64,000 bases of DNA from Pseudomonas helleri (GTDB lineage: Bacteria > Pseudomonadota > Gammaproteobacteria > Pseudomonadales > Pseudomonadaceae), in assembly GCF_001043025.1 (NCBI RefSeq), contig NZ_JYLD01000001.1:1-64000 (forward strand). The letters run 5' to 3'. Shown here one piece after another: positions 56,473 through 64,000 of this stretch. How positions within the stretch are numbered: position 1 is the first letter of the stretch; each line of letters starts with the position of its first letter. A program made the translations under genes and the position numbers. The notes under the pieces were generated by a model. It was not told the origin of the DNA. It worked only from the letters and a program-made list of their open reading frames with translations, and ran no database searches.

Positions 56473-57801
56473 ATGTCTTTTCTGTTAGCCGACTGGCGCG
56501 ACCGCCCGACCCACCGCCGGGTGTGGGCGCTGGCTGCGCCGATGATTTTGTCGAATATTTCTGTGCCGCTGGTGGCGTTGGTCGACAGCACGGTGATCGG
56601 CCATTTGCCCCACGCGCATCAATTGGGCGCGGTGGCGGTGGGCGCCAGCCTGTATATCTATCTGGCCTGGATGATGGGCTTTCTGCGCATGGGCACCACG
56701 GGCTTTGCCGCACAAGCGGCCGGGCGCGGGGATGGCACCGCGTTGCGGCAAATCCTTGTGCAAGGGTTGCTGCTGGGGCTGGGGCTTTCGCTGTTTCTGG
56801 CGGCCATTGCACTCCCGTTCAGTCGCGTGGCGTTGAGCGTGATGCAGCCTTCAGCCGAGCTGCATGACATGACCCTGGCGTTCTTTCACAACCGCCTGTT
56901 TGGCCTGCCCGCCTCTTTGGCCAGTTATGCGCTGGTGGGCTGGTTTTTGGGGGCGCAAAACGCCCGGGCACCGCTGGCGATTTTGCTCACCACCAACCTG
57001 ATGAACATCGCCCTCAACCTGTGGTTTGTTCTCGGCCTGGACTGGGGCGTGGTTGGTTCAGCGCGGGCCTCGGTAATTGCCGAATGGAGCGGCGCCCTGC
57101 TCGGTCTGTGGCTCACACGCGGCGCATTGCGGGCGTATCCGGGCAAGATGGCCTGGGCCGCGCTGCGCGTCTGGCAAAACTGGAAACCGCTGCTAGGGGT
57201 TAACCGCGATATTTTTATCCGCAGTTTGCTGCTGCAATCGGTGTTTTTCGCCATCACCGTGCAAGGCGCCCGCTTGGGTGACGCCACCGTGGCGGCCAAT
57301 GCGCTGCTGCTCAATGGCTTGCTGTTGACGGCCCACGCGCTGGACGGCCTGGCCCACGCGGTCGAAGCCTTGTGCGGGCATGCCATCGGCGCCCGTGATC
57401 GCACGGCGTTACGCCGCTCGATGGTGGTTGCCTGTGGTTGGTCGTTATTCGCCAGTGCGCTGTTTGCGCTGCTGTTTTTACTGGGCGGGCACTGGTTTGT
57501 CGAGATGCAAACCGACATTGCCAGCGTGCGCGAAACCGCCTTCCAGTACTTGCCGTACCTGGCCGTTTTGCCATTGATTGCGGTGTGGAGTTATTTGCTG
57601 GACGGGCTGTTTATCGGCGCGACCCGCGCGCGGGAAATGCGCAATGCGATGCTGTTGAGCGTGGCCATTGCCTTCCCCGTTGCCTGGGCCTTGCAGGGCG
57701 ATGGCAACCACGGGCTGTGGATAAGTTTCTTGCTGTTTATGGTGCTGCGCAGCGGGATATTGGGGCTATACGCCACGCGAATCCGCTGGTTTACCCCGTG
57801 A
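56473..57801 (+). CDS. MATE-family efflux transporter (DinF type)
   Basis: This 442-residue membrane protein has twelve predicted membrane segments in two halves and belongs to the MATE/DinF family, which exports cationic drugs with Na+ or H+. The conserved N-terminal WALAAPMILSNISVPLVALVDSTVIGHL is typical. AAAGGAG precedes the ATG at 56473. It has no nearby regulator gene. Whether H+ or Na+ drives it is not visible. Confidence 0.9.
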   Translation: MSFLLADWRDRPTHRRVWALAAPMILSNISVPLVALVDSTVIGHLPHAHQLGAVAVGASLYIYLAWMMGFLRMGTTGFAAQAAGRGDGTALRQILVQGLLLGLGLSLFLAAIALPFSRVALSVMQPSAELHDMTLAFFHNRLFGLPASLASYALVGWFLGAQNARAPLAILLTTNLMNIALNLWFVLGLDWGVVGSARASVIAEWSGALLGLWLTRGALRAYPGKMAWAALRVWQNWKPLLGVNRDIFIRSLLLQSVFFAITVQGARLGDATVAANALLLNGLLLTAHALDGLAHAVEALCGHAIGARDRTALRRSMVVACGWSLFASALFALLFLLGGHWFVEMQTDIASVRETAFQYLPYLAVLPLIAVWSYLLDGLFIGATRAREMRNAMLLSVAIAFPVAWALQGDGNHGLWISFLLFMVLRSGILGLYATRIRWFTP

Positions 57802-57808
57802 CATCCCT

Positions 57809-57874
57809 GTAGGAGCGAGCTTGCCTCGCGATCTTTTAAAGGGTCAAAAGATCGCGAGACGAGCTCGCTCCTAC
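57809..57874. repeat. Family A REP hairpin (copy 7)
   Basis: Complete arms (GTAGGAGCGAGC and GCTCGCTCCTAC) with a slightly changed inner loop (TTTTAAAGGGTCAAAAG). It lies between the convergent MATE and speA genes. Confidence 0.9.
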
Positions 57875-57888
57875 GGGTCAGTTGAGTC

Positions 57889-59802
57889 TTACGAGGACAA
57901 GTAAGACGAACGCGTCAGGCCCAGACGCAAGGCGTCGAGGAACTGGGTGCGCTCTTTGACGCTGATCTTGGCGCTGGCCACTTTGTCGCGGTAGTGAGTC
58001 ATCAACTCCTCGGGCGACAAGTGCACGTAGCGCAGCATGTCTTCGATGGTGTCGTGGGTCTCGATACCGGCGTGGTACACGCTGCCATCGGCCTTCTGGT
58101 AGATGTTCACCGAGTCGGTGTCACCGAACAGGTTGTGCATGTCACCGAGGATTTCCTGGTAAGCACCCACCAGGAAGATACCCAGCAAGTAGTCTTCGCC
58201 TTCGTTGAGCGCGTGAACCGGCAGGCTGGTTTCGATGCTCTGCTCGTCGACGTATTGCTTGATCTTGCCGTCGGAGTCGCAGGTCAGGTCTTGCAGCACG
58301 GCGCGGCGCAGCGGTTCTTCGTCCAGGCGATGCAGCGGCAGAATCGGCAGGACCTGGCCAATCGCCCAGGTGTCCGGCAGGCTCTGGAACACCGAGAAGT
58401 TGCAGATGTACTTGTCGGCGAGCTTGTCGTTGAGTTCGTCGAGCACCTGGCGGTGCGAACGCTGACGCGCTTTCAACGAGTTGTGCAGGCGACGGCACAC
58501 GGCAAAGTAGCACTGCTCGGCCAGGGCTTTTTCCGACAGGGTGATTTTGCCGTCAGCGTACTGGGTGGCCACGTCGCTCATGTAGTGCGTGGCGCGCCAG
58601 TAGGTTTCGGTGACCATTTCAATGTCGGTCGGGCCCAGCAGGTCCACCAGCCACTGCACGGTCTCGGGCAGGCTTTCTTTGTTTTCGATCTCTGGCACGT
58701 CGTCGTTGTGCTTCTCGACGTCGGTCACTTGCACCACCAGCATGGCGTGGTGCGCCGTCAGCGAACGGCCGCTTTCAGAGAAGATGTGCGGGTGCGGCAG
58801 GCCTTGTGCGTCGCAGAACTCTTTGAGCATGCCGACCACAACACCGGCATAGTCGTCCATGTCGTAGTTGATCGAGCTGGCGTTACGCGAGTGCGTACCG
58901 TCGTAGTCAACGCCCAGACCGCCGCCCACGTCGATGTGGTCAACCGGCAGGCCGAGGTTGCGCAGTTCGCCGTAGTAACGGATCGCTTCTTTGAAGCCGT
59001 GCTGGTAGTCGGCCAGGTTGGCGATCTGCGAACCCATGTGGAAGTGCAGCAGGCGAATGCCTTGATCCAGACCGGCGCCACGGAACCGCTCAACCACCGA
59101 CAGCAACTGCGCAGCCGACAAGCCGAATTTGGATTTTTCACCACCGGTGTCAGCCCATTTGCTCGACGCCAGCGACGACAGGCGCACGCGCAAGCCAACC
59201 TGTGGCTTGACCTTGAGCGAAGCCGCCTCTTCGATCACCAGGTCCACTTCGGACTCTTTCTCGATCACGATGAACACGTTGTGGCCGAGCTTCTGGCCCA
59301 TCAAAGCCAGGCGAATGAACTCACGGTCTTTGTAACCGTTGCAGACGATGGTGCCGCCTTTCGGGGCCAGCGCCAGCACGGCCAGCAGCTCTGGCTTGGA
59401 GCCGGCTTCAAGGCCAATCGAAACGTTTTGGGTGGCGATGATGTTCTCGATCACAGCTTCTTGCTGGTTCACCTTGATCGGGTACAACGCGGTGTACTGG
59501 CTCTGGTATTCCAGGCGCTCGATGTTGGCATCAAAAGCACCGGTCAACTGGCGTACACGGTCCTGCAAAATATCTGGAAAACGCACCAGCAATGGCAAGG
59601 ACAAGCCACTTTGGCGCAGTTCGTCGACTTGCTCGTACAGATCGATGGGCGAGCTGTTCGGGCCGTTCGGACGGACTTCTACGCGACCGGCTTCATTGAT
59701 CGCGAAATACCCGGCCCCCCAATGGCGAATCCCGTAAACACTGCGGCTGTCCGCAACTGTCCATTGGCTGCCATCGTCTTTGCGTGTGCGTCGTACGGAC
59801 AT
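57889..59802 (-). CDS. speA: Biosynthetic arginine decarboxylase
   Basis: This 637-residue PLP enzyme of fold type III (SpeA) converts arginine to agmatine for putrescine synthesis. The PLP lysine lies in YPIKVNQQ near residue 106 and glycine-rich [17 protein letters not shown] segment ([15 protein letters not shown]) near residue 290. The length and end-to-end match to the SpeA type are normal. It has its own promoter gap upstream (59803-60019). From memory the P. aeruginosa equivalent is PA4839, followed by PA4840-4843, the same order as here. Confidence 0.96.
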   Translation of the reverse strand: MSVRRTRKDDGSQWTVADSRSVYGIRHWGAGYFAINEAGRVEVRPNGPNSSPIDLYEQVDELRQSGLSLPLLVRFPDILQDRVRQLTGAFDANIERLEYQSQYTALYPIKVNQQEAVIENIIATQNVSIGLEAGSKPELLAVLALAPKGGTIVCNGYKDREFIRLALMGQKLGHNVFIVIEKESEVDLVIEEAASLKVKPQVGLRVRLSSLASSKWADTGGEKSKFGLSAAQLLSVVERFRGAGLDQGIRLLHFHMGSQIANLADYQHGFKEAIRYYGELRNLGLPVDHIDVGGGLGVDYDGTHSRNASSINYDMDDYAGVVVGMLKEFCDAQGLPHPHIFSESGRSLTAHHAMLVVQVTDVEKHNDDVPEIENKESLPETVQWLVDLLGPTDIEMVTETYWRATHYMSDVATQYADGKITLSEKALAEQCYFAVCRRLHNSLKARQRSHRQVLDELNDKLADKYICNFSVFQSLPDTWAIGQVLPILPLHRLDEEPLRRAVLQDLTCDSDGKIKQYVDEQSIETSLPVHALNEGEDYLLGIFLVGAYQEILGDMHNLFGDTDSVNIYQKADGSVYHAGIETHDTIEDMLRYVHLSPEELMTHYRDKVASAKISVKERTQFLDALRLGLTRSSYLSS

Positions 59803-60019
59803 CGAAGTCCCCTATATATAAGTCAAGTAGCCAAACCTGTGACCAGGTCGGCGCAGTCTAATGAGTAAAAATGACGATTAGTCTGCTCAGGGTAGACCCT
59901 GACAACAGCGCCGAGTTTAGAAACCCGCAATAACAGGCTCTGTGAAAACCATGGCAGCCGCCCTTGCCGGGCCTTATTCAGGCAGCAAGACAACGACGCG
60001 GTGGTTTTGACAGAGGCTG

Positions 60020-60391
60020 CTAGCCGCCGGACTTCTTGGCTTTGAAACCGTGCTTGACCAGTTCGGCCAGCAACAGCTCAACGTGGTCGCCCTGGATCTC
60101 GATGATGCCGTCTTTCAACGCACCGCCTGTGCCACAGCGTTTTTTCAACGTGGTGGCCAGTTCCTTAAGTGCGTCTTCGGCTAACGGTACGCCCGTGATG
60201 GTCGTCACCGTCTTGCCGCCGCGGCCTTTGCTTTCGCGGCGCACGCGGGCAATGCCATCACCGGCAGGGATCAGGGTTTGTTTGCAGGTACAGGCGTCTA
60301 CTGGCTGACGACAGTCTGGACAGTGACGACCTGCGTCGGTGGAAAATACCAGGCCACCCAGGGCGGCGAAGGATGCGGCTTTTTTGGCCAC
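60020..60391 (-). CDS. SUI1/YciH translation-initiation-factor-like protein
   Basis: This 123-residue protein carries a SUI1 domain (about residues 55-123), with KGRGGKTVTTITGVPL and CGTGGALKDGIIEIQGDH, and an N-terminal zinc-finger-like CPDCRQPVDACTC near residue 24. YciH homologues relate to eukaryotic eIF1 and influence start-codon fidelity in E. coli. A GTG at 60391 is preceded by GAGGA at good distance; a TTG at 60397 is also possible. It is upstream of speA on the same strand, 217 nt away. Confidence 0.88.
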   Translation of the reverse strand: MAKKAASFAALGGLVFSTDAGRHCPDCRQPVDACTCKQTLIPAGDGIARVRRESKGRGGKTVTTITGVPLAEDALKELATTLKKRCGTGGALKDGIIEIQGDHVELLLAELVKHGFKAKKSGG

Positions 60392-60590
60392 CGGCAATCC
60401 TCATATGGAGGACAAAAAATTGGCCGGTGCATGACGCGCTTGCGCCAAGGTGTACCGACCGCGAAGCCCCACTCTGGCAGGGGCAGCGCAACTCAAGCGC
60501 AAAAGCACCTGAGCCTGAAAAGGTCGCGCAGTGTAACGACAAAATCGCCGAGGCCCAATAGCCAATTGGCGTAAAAATTGACACTCCCCC

Positions 60591-60694
60591 TGTAGTCGCT
60601 GCCGAAGGCTGCGATAAGAGCCGAAGCACCTTATCGCGCGATCATGAGAAGCGGGCCGCTGCGCAGCCAATCGCAGCCTTCGGCAGCGACTACA
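60591..60694. repeat. Family C hairpin (copy 6)
   Basis: TGTAGTCGCTGCCGAAGGCTGCGAT at the left pairs with ATCGCAGCCTTCGGCAGCGACTACA at the right; the loop (about 50 nt) is unlike the array after pprB. Its right end supplies the TAG stop codon of the NUDIX gene. Confidence 0.88.
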
Positions 60695-61232
60695 AAGAAG
60701 GCGGTTGCGCCAGATAACGCCTTAGCGCATCCAGTGAATCCGGGCAAAAAGGCTGCTGTTCACTCAGGCGCAAGGCCTCGGCCACCGGCATGAACAGCGC
60801 TTGCTGGACTTCTTCGGGCTGCACCTGCAAAGGGCCGTCCCAAACCCCGGAAAACACCCCGCACCACAGGTGGTTTTGCGGGGCCTCAAAGTAGAAGCGT
60901 TCGTGGGCCGTCAGCTCGATACCGCTCACGCCCAGCTCTTCTGCCAGTTCACGGGCGGCTGATTCTTCGTAGGTTTCATTCGCCCCGACCATACCGCCCG
61001 CCGCCACATCCCAAAACCCCGGATACAGCGCCTTGCTGAGGGTGCGCTGGTGTACGCACAGCTCGCCGGCCGAATTGAACAACAGGATGAACGTGCCACG
61101 CCCGATAAGGTTGCGCTCGCGCAATTCATGCCGCGGCAAAGCGCCCAGCACGCGGTCGTCGCGGTCCACCCAGACCACCTGTTCGACATCAGAGGCCGCA
61201 CGGTGCGCGGCCTCTAAAGTGGAGATTGCCAT
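60690..61232 (-). CDS. NUDIX hydrolase (YfcD-like)
   Basis: This 180-residue NUDIX hydrolase has the Nudix box GGMVGANETYEESAARELAEELG near residues 78-100 and the N-terminal VWVDRDDRVLGALPRHELRERNLIGRGTF of the YfcD/Idi-like group. The substrate is unknown. Its TAG stop codon lies inside a family C element, so the C-terminal residues (AQPPSL) border the repeat. It is 3 nt downstream of the DUF2333 gene and probably in one operon. Confidence 0.9.
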   Translation of the reverse strand: MAISTLEAAHRAASDVEQVVWVDRDDRVLGALPRHELRERNLIGRGTFILLFNSAGELCVHQRTLSKALYPGFWDVAAGGMVGANETYEESAARELAEELGVSGIELTAHERFYFEAPQNHLWCGVFSGVWDGPLQVQPEEVQQALFMPVAEALRLSEQQPFCPDSLDALRRYLAQPPSL

Positions 61233-61235
61233 CCC

Positions 61236-62306
61236 TTAGCCCTGCGACAGCAATTGACGAAGGTCCATGACCGCCGCATTCGCCCGCGAGATGTAGTTGG
61301 CCATGACCAGCGAGTGGTTAGCCAGAATGCCGAAGCCGCTGCCATTGAGAATCATCGGGCTCCAGACCGGCTCTTGGGCGGCCTCCAGCTCACGAATGAT
61401 CTGGCGCACGCTGACCGTGGCGTTCTTTTTAGCCAGTACATCAGCAAAATCGACTTCGATCGCGCGCAGCAGGTGGGACAAGGCCCAGGCCTGACCACGG
61501 GCTTCGTAGAACACGTTGTCGATTTGCATCCATGGGGTTTCAACGATTTCTTCGTCCACCACAGGCACCTGGCCCGGCAGCAGGCTTTCGGTTTTCAGCG
61601 TGGTGTTCAGTTTGACCCGACCAACACTGGCCGACAGGCGCTGCGACAGCGAACCCAGACGCGTCCCCACATCACCCAACCAGTTGTTGAGGTTGTCAGC
61701 ACGGGCGTAGAACAAGGCGTTTTTCTGATCCGGGTCAGACAAGCGCGCTTGATAACGGCTCAGGGAGTTGATGCCTTCCTGGTACTCCGACTCACTGGAC
61801 GGCAGCATCCAGCTCTTGTTGTCAAAGTTGAAACGAGGCTCGGCCTTGGCCAGATCCGCGTCTTCGGCCGACTGCGATTGCGAACGGGCGAAGTCTTTAC
61901 GCAGGGCACGGGTCAGGTCACGCACCTGCACCAGCACGCCGTATTCCCAGCTCGGAATGTTGTCCAGCAAGACACCCGGCGGGAAGCGGTCGTTGGACAA
62001 GTAGCCGCCGGGTTTATTGAGCAAGGTCCCGGCTACGGTTTTCAGGGTTTCTACGGTGGTGAAGCCCGGAACCATTTTCTGGCCGCTTTTTTCAGCCGCC
62101 AGCTGTGCATTTTGCTGCACCGGGAACAGGTCTGGTTCGCGGCTCCAGTACCAGCCAAGGCCCAGGCACACCACCACATAAATGCCGACCAGCATGGCAA
62201 TCGAGCGGCTCAGCAGAATGCTTTTGAAATAGCCACGCGGCTTTGCTTGGGTATCCTTGACCGACTCGCGGGCGCTGTCGCCCTCTCGTTTTTTCCAGTC
62301 CAGCAT
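61236..62306 (-). CDS. DUF2333 membrane protein
   Basis: This 356-residue protein has a short cytoplasmic N-terminus (to about residue 35), one membrane helix (IAMLVGIYVVVCLGLGWYW), and a long periplasmic domain with heptad-like helices (DUF2333). The family has no known function; from memory PA4842 is the homologue in P. aeruginosa. It ends 3 nt before the NUDIX start, indicating a shared operon. It is divergent from the gcbA gene, with 286 bp between them. Confidence 0.88.
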   Translation of the reverse strand: MLDWKKREGDSARESVKDTQAKPRGYFKSILLSRSIAMLVGIYVVVCLGLGWYWSREPDLFPVQQNAQLAAEKSGQKMVPGFTTVETLKTVAGTLLNKPGGYLSNDRFPPGVLLDNIPSWEYGVLVQVRDLTRALRKDFARSQSQSAEDADLAKAEPRFNFDNKSWMLPSSESEYQEGINSLSRYQARLSDPDQKNALFYARADNLNNWLGDVGTRLGSLSQRLSASVGRVKLNTTLKTESLLPGQVPVVDEEIVETPWMQIDNVFYEARGQAWALSHLLRAIEVDFADVLAKKNATVSVRQIIRELEAAQEPVWSPMILNGSGFGILANHSLVMANYISRANAAVMDLRQLLSQG

Positions 62307-62592
62307 GGCTATGTCCTTTCAGATGCTTGATTCAACAGTTCGACCACAACCCTACCTCATCGTGCCTTGTTGCACGATTTTTAATCACGGCTAGGCTAAG
62401 TGCCGAAACCGCAAGGCCAGATCGGCCCGGCACTATAAAACATGCGTGCAGCCACGCCTACGCAAGGGCGGCCAATGGCTAATATCGGTGTGGGCGAGTT
62501 AATTTCAAGGTAAGACCGGATCAAGCCAACACTAGGTGCTAGCATAGAGCCATCACTCGACCCCAGCATGCCCCTTACCCAGCAGCCAGGAT

Positions 62593-64000
62593 ATGACCGA
62601 GCACGAAGACCTCAGCCACGAACGCCTGAAGCACCACTTCGCCCAGCGCGTTACGCACCAGGCCCGTCAGATTCTTGAAATTTGGCAGCGCATGCAGACT
62701 CAGGAATGGTCACCCGCAGGCCTCGCTGAATTCAGCGAAGCCAATCTGCGCCTGCTACGCTTTGCCGAGCGTTTCGACCAACCCGAGCACAGCGAACTGT
62801 CACAGGCCACCGACGCGGTGCTGCAACAGGTGGCCGACAATCGCGGCCGACTGAGCAGCCCGTTGATCACCGAACTCAACCGGCTGATGCAACGCTTGTC
62901 ACGCACCGGCCTGCGCCACGGCGATCAACTCGGGCACACCGCCCTGCCGCCGCTGCGCAAACCGATCTACATCCTTCTGCAAGACCATGAACGCGCTCAG
63001 CGCCTTAGCACGCAACTGGAGTTTTTTGAACTCAGTGCCGTGGCCTTTGACAGCCCTGGCGCCTTTCGTCAGGCCATGATCGAGCGCCACCCGGCGGCCA
63101 TCGTAATAGAGGTCGATTTCGCTGGCCCCAACCAGGGCCTGGCGTTGGCTGAAGAGGTCCAGGTCGGACTTGAGCAAAAGCTGCCGCTGTTGTTTTTCAG
63201 CCAGCATGAAACCGACACCCCTACCCGCCTGGCCGCCGTGCGCGCCGGGGGGCAAGCGTTTTTGACCGGCACCCTCGAAGTCTCCAGCCTGATGGAGAAG
63301 ATCGAGGTGCTGACCTGCGTGGCGCAGTACGAACCGTATAAAGTGCTGATCATCGACGACTCGCGGGCGCAGGCGTTGCACACCGAACGCCTGCTCAACA
63401 GCGCCGGGATCATCACCCGCACGCTGACCGAGCCGATTCAAACCATGGCCGAGCTGGCGGACTTTCAGCCCGACCTGATCATCCTCGACATGTACATGCC
63501 GACCTGCACCGGCACCGAGCTGGCCAAAGTCATTCGCCACAATGATCGCTACGTCAGCGTGCCGATCATTTACCTGTCGGCCGAAGACGACATGGACAAA
63601 CAGCTCGACGCCATGAGCGAGGGCGGTGATGATTTTTTGACCAAGCCCATCCAGCCACGCCACCTCATCACCACCGTGCGCAATCGCGCCGCCCGGGCCC
63701 GGCATTTAAAAGCGCGCATGGTCCGCGACAGCCTGACCGGGCTGTTTAACCACACGCACATCCTGCAACTGCTCGAAGACTGCACCTTCCGCGCCCGCCG
63801 TGAAAATCGCCCTTTGAGCTTTGCGATGCTCGACCTTGACCACTTCAAACGGGTCAATGACTGCTACGGCCACCCCATGGGCGACCGCGTGATCAAGAGC
63901 CTCGCCCTGTACCTCAAGCAGCGCCTGCGCAAGACCGACTTTATTGGCCGCTATGGCGGTGAAGAGTTTGCGATTGTCATGCCCGACACCGATCAAGAGT
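62593..64000 (+). CDS. gcbA: GcbA-type diguanylate cyclase, partial (runs off the window)
   Basis: The visible 469 residues start at ATG 62593. An N-terminal helical region (about 1-120) is followed by a degenerate receiver (about 125-235) that lacks the phospho-aspartate, a second receiver (about 255-375) with aspartate in LIILDMYMPTCTG, and a GGDEF domain from about 380. The active-site motif is GGEEF near residue 456, so it should make c-di-GMP. From memory this matches GcbA (PA4843), a biofilm-attachment cyclase. The C-terminus lies outside the window. Confidence 0.85.
   Translation, partial: MTEHEDLSHERLKHHFAQRVTHQARQILEIWQRMQTQEWSPAGLAEFSEANLRLLRFAERFDQPEHSELSQATDAVLQQVADNRGRLSSPLITELNRLMQRLSRTGLRHGDQLGHTALPPLRKPIYILLQDHERAQRLSTQLEFFELSAVAFDSPGAFRQAMIERHPAAIVIEVDFAGPNQGLALAEEVQVGLEQKLPLLFFSQHETDTPTRLAAVRAGGQAFLTGTLEVSSLMEKIEVLTCVAQYEPYKVLIIDDSRAQALHTERLLNSAGIITRTLTEPIQTMAELADFQPDLIILDMYMPTCTGTELAKVIRHNDRYVSVPIIYLSAEDDMDKQLDAMSEGGDDFLTKPIQPRHLITTVRNRAARARHLKARMVRDSLTGLFNHTHILQLLEDCTFRARRENRPLSFAMLDLDHFKRVNDCYGHPMGDRVIKSLALYLKQRLRKTDFIGRYGGEEFAIVMPDTDQE

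Noticed and set aside
57994..59868. Open frame of 624 codons on the plus strand, within speA
   Set aside because: It is the antisense of SpeA, which has all its active-site motifs. No domain is recognisable in the plus-strand product.

Overview
This window is chromosomal DNA of a Pseudomonas species, most likely from the fluorescens/putida side of the genus. The gene content points there (a β-alanine bau locus, a CueR/CopA copper unit, a PprA-PprB/Tad pilus island, biosynthetic SpeA, a GcbA-type diguanylate cyclase). The intergenic hairpins are of the REP kind common in fluorescent pseudomonads. From memory, blocks of it match P. aeruginosa gene groups around PA0129-PA0148, PA4778-PA4790, PA4293-PA4306 and PA4839-PA4843, but joined in a different order. 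I see no rRNA, tRNA, prophage, insertion sequence or CRISPR array. The last gene runs off the right edge.

Layout. (1) 285-4253: β-alanine catabolism (bauC, bauA and the divergent LysR gene bauR). (2) 4298-11978: mixed housekeeping genes (YigZ-like protein, SDR, Ca2+/H+ antiporter-like protein, adenine deaminase, LysR/quinone-reductase pair, Bcr/CflA efflux) and a 482-bp gap with DnaA-box-like sites. (3) 12138-15767: copper homeostasis (copZ, an unknown exported protein, copA, cueR) with two MerR-type promoters. (4) 15901-19631: a sulfide/persulfide module (TauE/SafE permease, a BLH-SQR fusion, a BigR-type ArsR repressor and a persulfide dioxygenase) around one palindromic operator. (5) 19683-28927: RIO kinase, AraC/symporter pair, a thiolase, long FabG and MaoC dehydratase set, a MazG-like protein, CmoM and two tandem DUF4136 lipoproteins.

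(6) 29161-44911: a full Tad (type IVb, Flp) pilus island. One arm has tadG, the sensor kinase pprA, a TadE/F-type pseudopilin gene, the prepilin peptidase fppA and the response regulator pprB. The other is a minus-strand operon running rcpC, rcpA, tadZ, tadA, tadB, tadC, tadD and a DUF3613 gene. Divergent from rcpC are two flp pilin genes followed by an output-less receiver gene. (7) 44987-48246: an orphan TpsB-type outer-membrane transporter and a Gly/Asn- and Gly/Val-rich lipoprotein. I regard this pair, next to the pilus genes, as the least explained part of the window.

(8) 48535-56203: penicillin-binding protein 1C, a small membrane protein and an α2-macroglobulin lipoprotein with a CSEQ thioester motif. 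(9) 56473-64000: MATE efflux, speA, SUI1/YciH, NUDIX, a DUF2333 membrane protein and the start of gcbA.

Three families of inverted-repeat elements are scattered between genes: A, GTAGGAGCGAGC ends, seven copies; B, GTGGGAGCGGGC ends, two; C, TGTAGTCGCTG ends, six, four of them in a tandem array of about 118-bp units after pprB. Several supply or overlap the stop codon of the adjacent gene.
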